A stretch of DNA of 64,000 nucleotides. Origin: Eucalyptus grandis. Its lineage: Eukaryota > Streptophyta > Magnoliopsida > Myrtales > Myrtaceae. The DNA lies in assembly GCF_016545825.1 (NCBI RefSeq), contig NC_052618.1, positions 6,129,398 to 6,193,397 on the forward strand, written 5' to 3'. This document shows positions 24,640-35,539 of this stretch, in pieces (position 1 is the first letter of the stretch; each line of letters begins with the position of its first letter). Position numbers and translations under genes: made by a program. The notes below the pieces were generated by a model. The model was not told the DNA's origin. It did no database searches and saw only the letters and a list, made by a program, of their open reading frames with translations.

Positions 24640-27584
24640 TCTTGTCGGGTGCCCCTTTATAATATTTGAATCGGTGAGAAGTGCCCCTCTACTTAACTTT
24701 CCTTAAATTTTGCTAAAACTGACATTTACTATATTTTTAATGCTCACTTTAAACTAAATTTATTTATAGAATTGTCACAAGATTTCAATAATTAAGTAAA
24801 ATTGTCCATTAGTTACTCCACCGTAAAATCTGGAGGATTATTGTGTCTATTTTTCAATCAACAAAAACATGTACCTAATAGAAATCTATTGGAAAAAAAT
24901 CCCTGTAAATACAATTTTGACCATAAGATTGATCGACAAGGAAAAAGCATCTTGAACCATGGTCTCGCTTTATTTTTTTTTTTTTTTAAAAAAGGAAAAT
25001 TTTCATAACTCATAATAATAATTTTTATAAAAAAATTATAAATTTTAATACTAGCAATGCAAGAGCTCTTAATACCTATGTGCTAATTAATGAAGATTAT
25101 TTTTTTAGGGATTAAAAATTAGTCCATGTTTTTTTAATGAAATTAAACCCTAAATGAATTGCCGAGTTTGGTATCAAAAATGTACTTTTTCATTTATCAT
25201 TTTATGTGGCACAAATAAACATTTTAATGACTTTTTTGGATGGAAACATTAAATGACTCTAAACACGACGATTTACCACTAATAAGTCATAAGGCCGATT
25301 AATCAATATTAAGACCTAAACATGCGACTTTGGCATGAACGCTTCTACTAAGATATAAGGGACGCTCCGAGACCGCCAGGAGCTCATTACAAGGCCCAAA
25401 GCTCCGCCAAAGGCCCGCTGTGCGACCTTCAAACGTTCTGGACCATGGGGTTCAGCCCCTTTTCGGGCGTGAATTCAACTCCTAAATGGTCGGGCCGACC
25501 GAGGCCAGCCTAAAGAGTCTGAACGCTTGTTGTTCGACCGTTGCACGGCTTGGACAACGGGCACTCAAACATCTAAGATGCGATTACCCTGATGAGGCAT
25601 AAGCTAATCCATCATGGATTCGAGACGACAGACACGTGATATAATGGTGTTATGACCGAAACGATTACTCGAATTACATGAGGATAATGCTATAGACTGA
25701 AAATGAGTCCTGAACATCCTAGTTCGAACTGATGTACATGCACTTCAGGGAGACATAAGCTCATCCAAATGATAATGCAACATAGTGTTGACACTGAGCA
25801 TAAATCTTAGAAATGGATGGACCTCTCTCATTACCTTGGAAATGTCGGACTAAGGTAGGATTTGGCCACGGAGACGAGCATCGTTCAACTCGATTTCAAG
25901 TTGAGCATGTACCCATTCATCTTTGTCTCATGTGCCCATTTTTAAAAAAAAAAATCTAAATGATTTTCTTTTTAATGCAAGACAGACTTTGAAAAAAATT
26001 AGTTGTCACCATCCATAAACTATAATACTTCTAATTTCTACATGCAAAAGCGATACTTCTTTTTATTTTAATCAATGGTCGAATGATAATTTAATGTTTG
26101 AGGCCTTTACTTTTTATTTTTGACATGCATGATTGGTCAATGCAAAATTTAGATGTCGGCATGAATATTTGTGTGTGCCTCATGTAATTTTTCTGTAAGT
26201 GTGTAATATTTTGGGGAAGGCTAAATTGAATATAGATTATGCGGCCGAATTTTGATAATTGAGAGGTAAATTACCTCTGATTTTTTTAATGTAGCAAGTA
26301 ATTTTTTTGAATTATCACTTCTCAAGGCGATGATACCTCTTAAAGTTCGTATCTCTCCAACTATATTGATCAAAAGGCATGTTATAAGATGCCTCAAGAC
26401 CTTAAAATCACGGGCCAACTTATGGTTTCAGTTGTGGAGTGGGTAGGCTTTTTTGTCTGGGGATTTTTTTTTCATGCCGGACATTCAATCTTTCTTGGTC
26501 CCTCCCTAGTTGTCGTATGGAATAGATTGGATATGAATTCATTTGTGGTCACTCAAAATTTGAGAAATACATTCAAGGACCAACGAACTCGTCACATGGT
26601 GACCGTCAAGAAGCCTCGTCAGAATATAGAGTAATGACCTTTTTCTAATTGTGTTGCCCATCCATAACAATATAACTAGTCAGAAATTGAAAAGTCGCGC
26701 TCGGAGGGAGTATCGTTTCATGCTAAAGTTTGTATGGACTGTCATTAAATTTTGTCGTAATGTATCTTTCTTCTGTTTCCGGTTAAAACAAGCTTCCTTT
26801 TCCTAATATTGTATCTCGTATCAGTTGCTCTGGGTTGTGAGAATTGATCCCTCACCCACAAATCTCGATCTAATGAAGCTTCCCAAAAAGACTGCCAAAA
26901 AATTAAGTGAGATGAAATGTAAAAAAAAACATAAGACTCAGTTTTATTTTTTTTCGGACAAAAGATAAGACTCAATTCCAATGTCAGCTTTATGCTTGAA
27001 ATTGTGCATACGAGAAGATTACCGGAAAAATAATGCGTGTCATTTCCTCTAAATAACGAAAACTTGGCTAGCGGCCTATGGCACAAAAGGGCATTTGTTC
27101 TGGTAAATATAAATCAACTTTAAAGGAAAAATGTCTTTTAGAAAAAGGAAAAAGGGAATGAAAGAAACAAAGTAAAGAAAATAAGAAGACTAAACTTTTA
27201 CCGTAGTTAACCCAATTCATCAGGTGCTAAGTGTCCACACCGTACATTTGTAAAAACCTCCTCCATCATCGAGTGCATCATAGCGTTAAGGATTTATGAA
27301 AAAAGAAAAAAAAAATTAAAAAGGGGCTGTGGAAGATAATTTAAATTACCGCGTATCCAACAGACAATTGAGGTCAACTTCATTCGCCCAGTTTGACACC
27401 TTAGTCTATATACCTTTAGAATAAGGCCAGCATGATTCAACTGAATGCATATGCATTTTGTATAACTCAATTGTCAAAAGTAAAAGGCTTAGGATTAAAT
27501 TATCAAAAGTGCAATAGATTTAGGACATTTTGGACAATTTTCTCACACAAAATGAAGTGTTTGCTTCTATGTCCATCAAATTTG
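24640..27584. other. AT-rich stretch without recognisable genes
   Basis: A GC-richer patch at 25340-25660 has no open frame or repeat terminus that I can support. Short frames at 26221-26634 and 26745-27086 show no motif. This is the target region of the large palindromic insertion that follows. Confidence 0.4.
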
Positions 27585-27589
27585 CATCT

Positions 27590-29896
27590 TGTGACAGCCA
27601 GATTTTCCAATTTTAATTTCAATAAATTTAGACGGGCATTTCGTTGGCACGCATATAGTCCATTTCCTTGAGTCGGCCACTCATGTGAAATCTAGTTTAT
27701 CCGGTGAAGCCGTTATGAAATTCTAAGGCATAAGACTCGAGAATTTGATTAATAAGCGACCTTTCGACCGAGATAATCTGCAAGGGTCATTACGGCACAA
27801 ATAAAAACCGATTAGAGATCGGAAATAGGTTGGCTCGACAGAGGCATGTGATCAAGTGTGGGTGATTCCACCGGATCGCACGATTCTCACCGACCGACAC
27901 TGGGCTGACTTTTCTAACGATTGGGTACCCTGTGCTCGTATCTGAAACCTTGAGATTTCCCCCGACAACCGAAAGTTGTGGCTTGAAATGATCAACCGCA
28001 AGTCAAATGCACAAAAATTTGTAAACGTTGCTCGATAGATTAGAATGCGCGAGTATTGTGCCAAAGTGAAATTAACTGTGAATTTGTGATTGAATTCTGA
28101 AATTGGAAGTCATGGTACGTCACAAAGCTTATTAGGAACATTGGATTAAATTGTGGACTCAATTGGATGAGGATTGATGGAAATTTAAGTGAGGGAATGT
28201 GCAAGAACTTGGACCCCGGCGGAAAATAAAATTGGACCCATTGAAATAAGTTGTAGAGGAAATGAGTTAGTGGAAGATGACATAGGATGATGTCATGCTA
28301 GTTGGGCCAAGAGAAGGAGATTTGGACAAGTGGAGGGTGGGGATGAGGCCTTGGAAAGGTGGGATGTCACCTCCCCCTTGTCCCCATCATCTTCTTCCTT
28401 TTGAATTTGGAGAAGAGAGAGGGAGAGAGGAGGAAGAAGACCAGCGAAACCGCCGAGCTCCGTCCGCCCCCGTCGCCCGTTCGTCGCTCGCCACCGGAGT
28501 CCGCCGTCGTCCCTCGTTCGTGCGCGACTGCTCGCCGTTCCGTGCGCCGAGCCGCCTTGCCTCCGTCTCCGCCGCGAAGCCTCGACTGTCGCAGCTCCAA
28601 GCCGCGTGCCGTTCGTTGTCACCGAAGCCCCGTCGCCCCCGTCCGCCGCCGTTCGGAGCCCTAGCTTCCCTCGCCGGTCATTCCTCGCCGTCTCTCCGCC
28701 CGTCCAGCCGCCGTCCGCCGCCCTTCGAAGCTCGGTTAGTGCTGGAAAAACCAGCAAGAACCAGCTCTTTCCAAGCTTGTTTTGGCCCCCTATTAGTCCT
28801 CATTTGGTGTTGATCCGTGTAGGTTTGTCGTCGGCGCGTCGTGCTCTTCGCCGGAGACTCGTCGGAAAGCGATTCCGGTGAGTTTAACTCACTAAACCCC
28901 GATTAGCGGGTTAATCATGTCTTAAGTGCGTTTAGTTTAGGTTGATTGGGATTAGGTTGCTTTATTAGTTCATTTAAATATGGATTAGATTAGGTGGTTT
29001 AATTAAAGTAAAGCATGTTTAGTCAAGGGTTAAGTAGGTTTATTTTAAAAATAAACCTAGATGGGACTCAAAGGAATATATTTATAATTTAATAAATGTT
29101 TCGAAATTGCTGGATTATTTTAATAATAAATAATATTCCGAAAATCATTAAAATATAATAAATAAATAAAAAAAAACTCGAAAATTTAATTTTGACCCTA
29201 ATTGCTCAGAATTTCGTGCCGATCGTCGATGTATAGTTAGAATCTGAAATTGATAATCGGTTAATGCAAATTGAGTGCCGATTGAGGAAAATATGAATTT
29301 TAGCTAGAAAATCTCACGTGTCGGATTCGATATCAAAATTGGATTGTTTTAAAGGTTAATGTTGTGATTTGAATTATGTAAATTGCGTGTGACGTGCCTT
29401 AAGTTGATTATAAATCGTTGCCTGATAATTATGGGAATTGAATTGATCTATTAAGTGGGAATTGCCCCTATATGGGATGCCCACGCGGTGGATGCGGGTC
29501 GCAGTTGATTCTGGGCCCATGCTCCTTCAGGAAGGCCGTCGACATACTGACGAAGCCGCGCTCCAAGGTGGGGAGGCGATGCCTGGCTATATGACAGTAG
29601 ATAGCCAAACTGCGAGTAGGCTATGCCCTTGTGTGGCCCAATGATTGATGATTTGAAATGCTTGCTGTGGATTTGAATTTAAATGAAATTGATTGCATTC
29701 CAATGGCTCACGTGTTTATTATAACTTGTACTTGAGTGCGATGAATTGTACTAACTTGCAGGAAGGCAAGAAGGCGAGGTAAGTCTTCCATATTGTGTGG
29801 CTAGACCACTCTAGGGCATATTTACTTTCTAATAGGGGTTTAGGAGGGGTGAACTTGCTAAGACAAAGTCTCATCCCGGTTTGGGGAAAAATATTA
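27590..29896 (+). repeat. Left arm, outer part, of the palindromic unit
   Basis: This part pairs with 39860-42198 in reverse. It holds an AT-rich outer third, a GC-rich leader (28295-28877), a splice-donor-like site at 28878 (CCG|GTGAGT) and an AT-rich intron-like stretch. A 17-bp exon-like segment at 29762-29778 sits between TTGCAG and GTAAGT. The arm stops abruptly at 29896, where truncated Sirevirus LTR sequence begins, exactly before the point corresponding to the right arm's ACAG acceptor. The overlapping GC-rich frames at 28293-28881 on both strands are not supported as genes. Confidence 0.85.
28878..29780 (+). other. Splice-like signals in the left arm
   Basis: A donor-like CCG|GTGAGT at 28878 follows the GC-rich leader. 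An acceptor TTGCAG ends at 29761, and a donor GTAAGT starts at 29779, defining a 17-bp mini-exon. All three sites are present at the mirrored places in the right arm. Splicing itself is inferred. Confidence 0.5.
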
Positions 29897-30316
29897 AAGG
29901 AGTATATAAGGAAGACGTTCTTAGTTGTTTAAGAGAGAGTGCGCGATAGAAAAATTCCAAAGTCTGAAGCTCCTATTTGTTTAGATAAATCTCTTGAGCG
30001 AATACTTGTATACAAAAGAGAGTCTATATTTGTGAGAGACCTTGAGGAGGTGTGATAGAACATCTACACTGTGGAATCAAGGCAAAGCTGTGTTGTAACT
30101 CCTCTTTTGATCATAGTGAAATCCAGCCCGTGGGCTGTTAGTGCGGAAGAGTGGACGTAGGCTTGGAATAAGCCGAACCACTATAAATCCTGTGTTTGAT
30201 TTTCTCTTCCTTACTCTCTCTACATCGATCGTATTTCAATCTGTTGCATACGTATTTGAGAAAAATAGTTTGTGCGCCTATTCACCCCCCTCTAGGTGTT
30301 TACACTAGCAATATCA
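29897..30316 (+). repeat. Truncated 5' LTR of the Sirevirus
   Basis: It matches the last 420 bp or so of the 3' LTR (38462-38883). In about 415 aligned bases I count five substitutions, all transitions, and one 2-bp indel. It retains the AGTATATAAGG TATA-like box and the end ...CTAGCAATATCA. The first half of the LTR is absent. Confidence 0.92.
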
Positions 30317-30318
30317 AT

Positions 30319-30330
30319 TGGTATCAAAGC
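30319..30330 (+). promoter_or_regulatory. Primer-binding site (initiator tRNA-Met type)
   Basis: TGGTATCAAAGC, 2 bp after the 5' LTR end, differs by one base from the canonical plant copia site TGGTATCAGAGC, which is complementary to the 3' end of initiator tRNA-Met. Confidence 0.85.
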
Positions 30331-30378
30331 CTGTGTACTTACTTTATTTGAAGTGTTTTACTTCATAGTAAAAGATCC

Positions 30379-31470
30379 ATGGCTAGTATGCTAGCACCAG
30401 GGCTGATGGAAGGGCAAAGCAATACCAGACCACCTTACTTTGATGGAAAGGATTACAACATCTGGAAGAACAAGATGAAAGCTTTCCTACGATCAAAGGA
30501 TCCTCTGAATGGGACGTTGTAGAAAAAGGAATTACTCCTACCACTGCATCGCCCTCGAAAGAGGAAAAGAAACAAGAATCCAAATGGAATGTCTCAAGAA
30601 GAAATAACCAAGAGACAGACACTCGATGCAAAAGCAATTTATTCCTTATATTGTGCTTTATCACCAGCTGAATATAATAGAATATCTTCTTGTGGTACAG
30701 CAAAAGAAGTTTGGGACAAATTGCATATCACCTATGAAGGAACAGACGAGTGAAGGAAACAAGAATCAACATTCTTCTCGGTCAATACGAAGCCTTCGAA
30801 TGAAACCAGGAGAATCAATATCGACATGTTTAGTCGTTTTACGATATTGTGAATGGTCTTGAAAATCAAGGTCAACCAACCTCTGATCCCATGAAGGTAA
30901 ACAAGCTACTGCGTGGACTCTCCAAGGATTGGAATCACATAAAGACTTCGATAAGAGAGACGCAGAGAATTATGCCACTATCTGTCGATGAGCTGATTGG
31001 AACTCTTCAGTCCTATGAAGTGGAAAGGATCAATGAAGATGAAGATCCAAGAGGTAAGAAATCTATTGCATTAAAATCAAATGATGATTCTGATGTTACA
31101 GATTCTGAAGAAGATATGGACGATGAGGAGCTTGCTCTCATGATAAGAAGATTCAGAAAACTAAACAAAAGGAAGAAGGTTCAACTCAAAGAAACAAGGC
31201 TTTCAAAGACAGCGAGACCAAGTCTCATTGATGATGAGGAACCAAACAAAGATGTAGTCTCGCTTTGAATGCAAGAAAAGGACACATCGTACCCAACTGT
31301 CCTCTTTTGAAGAAAAAGAAAGGAAAAGCTGAAAAATTTCGAAAAGCTCTCAAAGCTGAAACCAGTGATACCGAGTGTGAAGAAAGTGATAATGAATATG
31401 CCAATCTATGTCGATGGCACAATCGGACTGAACGGAATGCACTCAGGATTAGACTCGGGCTGAATTTGAG
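30379..31470 (+). pseudogene. Sirevirus gag, broken
   Basis: The capsid-like protein would package element RNA. It starts at the ATG at 30379 (MASMLAPGLMEGQSN), with an N-terminal PYFDGKDYNIWKNKMKAFL segment typical of plant copia gag. It stops near 30521 and continues in other frames: KEVWDKLHITYEGT near 30710, then 139 codons at 30849-31268 with NKLLRGLSKDWNHIKTSI and DELIGTLQSYEV. The zinc-knuckle region (31258-31310) is shifted between frames, so the FECKK...CPLLKK pieces are not joined. An acidic SDTECEESDNE tail follows. At least four lesions are visible. Confidence 0.9.
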
Positions 31471-31725
31471 GTAAGTAACTTTAAAATTCCTGTCAAAGTT
31501 TCTAAATATATTGAGGAATTATGCTTTAGTATTAAGACTTATCTCAAAAGAATTTCCAAACTAAAAAAAGGAAAACTCAGCTCTAAAACTAAAAGAAAAT
31601 GTTTTAGAAGAAAGAGTTAAAAGTCTAGACGTGTCTGTTTCCAATCTTAAAGAAAATGTAGAAAATCTTTTAAAAGAAAATACTTTTTAAAAACAGACTT
31701 ATCTAATATATCAAAGAAATTTTCT

Positions 31726-32070
31726 ATGGGATCTGAAAAACTTGAGAAAATTCTTTCAGCACAAAGACCTTACTTCAATAAGTCTGGTCTAGGTATGACA
31801 GAAGAAACAATTTCCTTAATTGATTTTCCTAAAGTAAAAGAAAGAATTAAGAAAAGGCTTTCAAGTGAGGTTTACAAAAATCACTTCAAGAAAGTATTTG
31901 TTAAACCCGTAGGAAGAAATTCTCTTAAATGTTCAAAGTGCAACAGTCCGGATCACTTTGAAAAAGAGTGTCCTATGGTATGGAAACCTATTAAGAAAGT
32001 ATGGGCTAATACTGTTTATCTTACTAACACCAAAGGACCCAAGAAAATTTGGGTACCAAAGAAAGCTTGA
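31726..32070 (+). pseudogene. Sirevirus gag-pol linker with second zinc knuckle
   Basis: This open segment of 114 codons contains a CCHC knuckle CSKCNSPDHFEKEC (about 31930-31971) and ends KKIWVPKKA before a stop. Similar KKIWVPK endings precede the protease in SIRE-type polyproteins. It is one of the least damaged parts, but it is separated from gag by stops in 31470-31725. Confidence 0.75.
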
Positions 32071-32106
32071 GACTCTTTGTTAAATGCGAGTCTCCATCAA
32101 GAAACA

Positions 32107-32675
32107 GTAAAGTGGTATCTTGACAGCGGATGCTCAAGACACATGACAGAGACTCAAATTGCTTTATAAAACTTGCTCAAGTAAATGGTGGAAAAGTTTC
32201 ATTTGGAGGAAACAGCAAAGGAAGTATTGTGGGATTTGGAACCGTGAAAATTGGAACTCTCACAATAAGTAATGTTTCCTTAGTGGAATGACTCAATTAC
32301 AATCTTCTCATCATTAGTCAATTGTGTGATACTGGTTTCAAGATCTTTTTTCAAGAAGGAACATGTTCTGGAATCAATAAAGACTCTACTCAATCTTTTT
32401 TGGGTAGAAGACATGGAAATATCTATCTTCTGGATGTGAAACCAAATGAATCGCAATGTCTTATCTCAATTCAAGACGAAGCAAGCTTATGGCACAAAAA
32501 GCTTGGACATGTCAATATGAAGCAATTAGCCAAAATCTCATCAAAGCAGCTTGTTCGAGGTCTACCAAAATTTCCATACCAAAAGACTGATTCATGCACT
32601 CCATGTATTTTGGGAAAGCAAGCATTCGCATATGGATCTCTTCGGACCAAACTGAATTCAGAGTATTGGGGGTAA
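32107..32675 (+). pseudogene. Sirevirus protease and gag-pre-integrase region, broken
   Basis: The aspartic protease motif WYLDSGCSRHMT is at 32113-32148. A frameshift follows within 30 bases, then KVSFGGNSKGSIVGFGTVKI resumes in another frame and meets a stop near 32288. The segment 32322-32675 is open and carries the pre-integrase motif LWHKKLGHVNMKQL and the HHCC-type C..C pair (CTPCILGK). It ends at a stop just before the integrase core. Confidence 0.88.
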
Positions 32676-33260
32676 GAAGTATTGCCTAGTAATTGTTGAT
32701 GATTACTCCCGTTTTACTTGGGTATATTTCCTTTCAAGTAAGTCCAAACCTTTTCGTATTTTGAAAAATTTGCTAAAAAGGTTCAAAATGAAAAGGGATG
32801 TGTAATCTCTTGTATAAAAACAGATCATGGAGGTGAATTTGAAAATCAAGATTTTACAAAATTCTGTGATGAATCTGGCTGTAAGCATGTGTTTTCCTCT
32901 CCATATACTCCTCAGCAAAATGGAGTTGTGGAAAGAAAGAACAGATCTCTTCAAGAAATGGCTAGAACTCTTTTAATTGAAAGTAAAATTTCTTCTCGAT
33001 TTTGGGCTGAAGTCAAGCTTCAACAAATTGCTATATCATCAATAGAGTCTTCATAAGATCTATTCTTCGAAAAACCCCTTATGAGTTATTCAAAGAAAAG
33101 AAGCCTATTGTTTCATACTTTCATGTATTTGGTTGCAAATGTTTTATATTGAAAATGCAAAAGATCGAGTTGGTAAGTTTGAAGAAAGATCGATGAAGGT
33201 ATCTTCCTTGGATATTCTACATCAAGCAAAGCTTACGTGAGTCTATAACAAGAAGAGCCA
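32676..33260 (+). pseudogene. Sirevirus integrase core, broken
   Basis: The three acidic catalytic positions can all be seen, although not in one frame: VDDYSRFTWVYFL (about 32693-32735), KTDHGGEFEN (about 32819-32848) and NGVVERKNRSLQEMARTLL (about 32920-32975). The middle part from KFAKKVQNEKG to SRFWAE is open. Stops and shifts follow near 33054. This is a retroviral-type DDE integrase remnant. Confidence 0.9.
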
Positions 33261-33609
33261 GTCTGTAGAGGAGTCAATGAATGTTAAATTTCAAGACTCA
33301 ATGCAAGATGAATCAAGACAAACACTCATCAAGAAGAGTCCGAACCTCCGCTCTGCACCCTCCAAAGTCTACAACTCAAGAAGCATCTCGGACTGAAAAC
33401 CAGCATCGTTTGATAGTGAAGATCCAAATAAAGAAAGAGATCATCTACTGACAAATCAACGAGTAACTGGAAGCATAAGTCCAGTCATCCCAAAGATCTT
33501 ATAATTGGCGAAATTAATGAAGGAATTCGCACAAGATCCAAAATGCGAGAAGAGTCTAGTCTTTGTGGCACTCGTTTCTGAAATTGAACCAAAGAGCATA
33601 GAAGAAGCT

Positions 33610-34330
33610 TTATCTCGATGAAAGCTGGATTGAAGCTATGCAAGAAGAACTCGACAGTTCAAGCATAAATGATGTTTGGGAATTGACATCCCAACCAAAA
33701 GGAAAAACTGTTATTGGAGCCAAATGGGTGTTCAGAAACAAGATGAACGAGAAAGGGAAAGTCGTACGAAATAAAGCAAGACTCGTGGCCAAGGGATATA
33801 CGCAAGAAGAAGGAATAGACTATGATGAGACTTACGCTCCAAAGGGCAAGGTTAGAAGCTATTCGACTATTACTCGCGTTTGCTTGTTATAATAATTTCA
33901 GGTTATTCCAAATGGACGTCAAAAGCGCCTTCCTAAATGGATTTATCCATGAGGAAGTTTATGTGGAACAACCGCCTGTGGTTTGAAGACCCAAAGAAGC
34001 GACTCGCCTTCGACCGAAAAGGCTTTGTATGGTTTAAAGCAAGCACCTCGGGCTTGGTACGACAGGTTAAGTAATTTCCTATTACAAAATGGTTTTGTTA
34101 AAGGTAAAGTAGATACGACTTTATTTATCAAGAAGGAAAATAAAAGTTTCTTACTTGTTCAAATATATGTGGATGATATTATTTTGGATCCTCTAATGAA
34201 AGTCTCAGGCAAGAAATTTTCAAAGTCTATGCAGATGAGTTTGAAATGAGTATGATGGGAGAATTAACATTCTTTCTTGGTCTTCAAATAAAACAATTGA
34301 AGGAAGGAACTTTCATTTTTCAAGAAAAAT
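33610..34330 (+). pseudogene. Sirevirus reverse transcriptase, broken
   Basis: The plant copia RT blocks follow in order: VWELTSQPKGKTVIGAKWVF, KARLVAKGYTQEEGIDYDET, a shifted FQMDVKSAFLNGFIHEEVYV, KALYGLKQAPRAWYDRLS and the active-site YVDDI (about 34165-34179). Stops occur after the first block (33892) and after the MDVKSAFLNG block (near 33985). The polymerase motifs themselves are preserved, so the damage is mostly by indels. Confidence 0.93.
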
Positions 34331-35092
34331 ATGTTAATGATCTTGTCAAAAGGTTTGGGACTCGAGAATTGCAAAAAGACCGACATACCAATGTCAAGTT
34401 CTTTAAAGATAGACAAAGATGAAGAAGGGAAGAAAGTTGATCAAAAGTCAGTACAGAGCATTATTGGATCACTTCTCTATCTTACCGCCTCTAGACCTCC
34501 GATATTTTGTTGAGTGTTTGCATCTCGTGCTAGGTTTCAATCGGATCCTAGAGAATCCCATCTCGCTAAACGCATCATTAAATACGTCGCTTCATCATCA
34601 AGCATCGGTCTTTGGTATCCTAAGAAGGAGACTTTAAACTTCGGGATATTCAGACGCGATCTGGCCGGTTGCGAGTTGATAGAAAGAGTACTTCAGAACT
34701 TGCCGCTGCTTGCAAACGAGCAGTGTCTTGGTTTTCAAGGAAACAATGTACTCGTGTCTCTTTCAACAACCGAAGGCGTAGTATGTCGCTTTGGAAGCCG
34801 CTGTTCGCAAATTCTATGGATAAAACAACAGCTAAGAGATTTTGCAATTGAAGACTCATGCACGGAGATTAATTGCGACAACACCAGCGCTATCAACCTC
34901 ACCAAAAATCCAATTCTCCACTCAAGAGCGAAGCATATAGAAATTCGACATCACTTTATTAGAGATCATGTTCAAAATGGAGATGTTTCAATTCATTTTG
35001 TTGACTCAAAGAATCAGGCTGGCCGATATACTTACGAAGCCTTTGGAGAAAAAATCAATTTGAGTCTATACGGACCGTACTCAATATTTTGA
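34331..35092 (+). pseudogene. Sirevirus RNase H and RT C-terminus, broken
   Basis: A MLMILSKGLGLENCKKTDIP segment precedes SIIGSLLYLTASRP (about 34460-34505). The RNase H region is split between frames: DRKSTSELAAACKRAVSW at about 34675-34725 in one frame, LVSLSTTEGV in another, then ILWIKQQLRDF, INCDNTSAINLTKNP and HSRAKHIEIRHHFIRDHV up to 34970. These are the standard C-terminal markers of copia pol. Confidence 0.92.
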
Positions 35093-35539
35093 GGTATGAT
35101 GATATCAAAGTCTAAAGACCTTCGTACTCGGGCTTACAAGACTTTATCAACAGTCTTGTCTCGACCTTCGACCGTAAGTCTTTCTCTCTCCAATCTTATC
35201 TTGAAAAGGTACGATCATCGACCGTGTTTAAATTGTTGCCGTATATATTACATCGATTCATTTTCAAAATGGAAGTTATTTTTGAAATAACTATTTTTAC
35301 GGATAAAATCAATTATTTTGAAAAAGGCATATTTTTATTTCCTTTGTGACGATTCGTTTACTCTTTCTTTTAACCGAACGAGCACTATCGATTACTCTTC
35401 ACTCGTCTATTCACTTTACTCTCAAAACCCTAGAAAGCATCGATCCTCCACTTCCGTTTGTCTTCATCGCTAAATCTTCAAAAAGTTGTCATCTTTTCTG
35501 GGAAAGTCAAGCGAGGAATCTTCCAATCACTGTTAAAGA

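Noticed and set aside
28293..28881. Frames up to 172 codons in the left arm leader
   Set aside because: The mirrored sequence in the right arm has different frame lengths because of small indels, so they are not conserved as protein; treated as leader sequence.
29462..29644. 60-codon frame conserved in both arms (also 40080-40295 minus)
   Set aside because: It lies between the proposed donor and mini-exon. Conservation is no better than the surrounding arm, so it is probably intronic.
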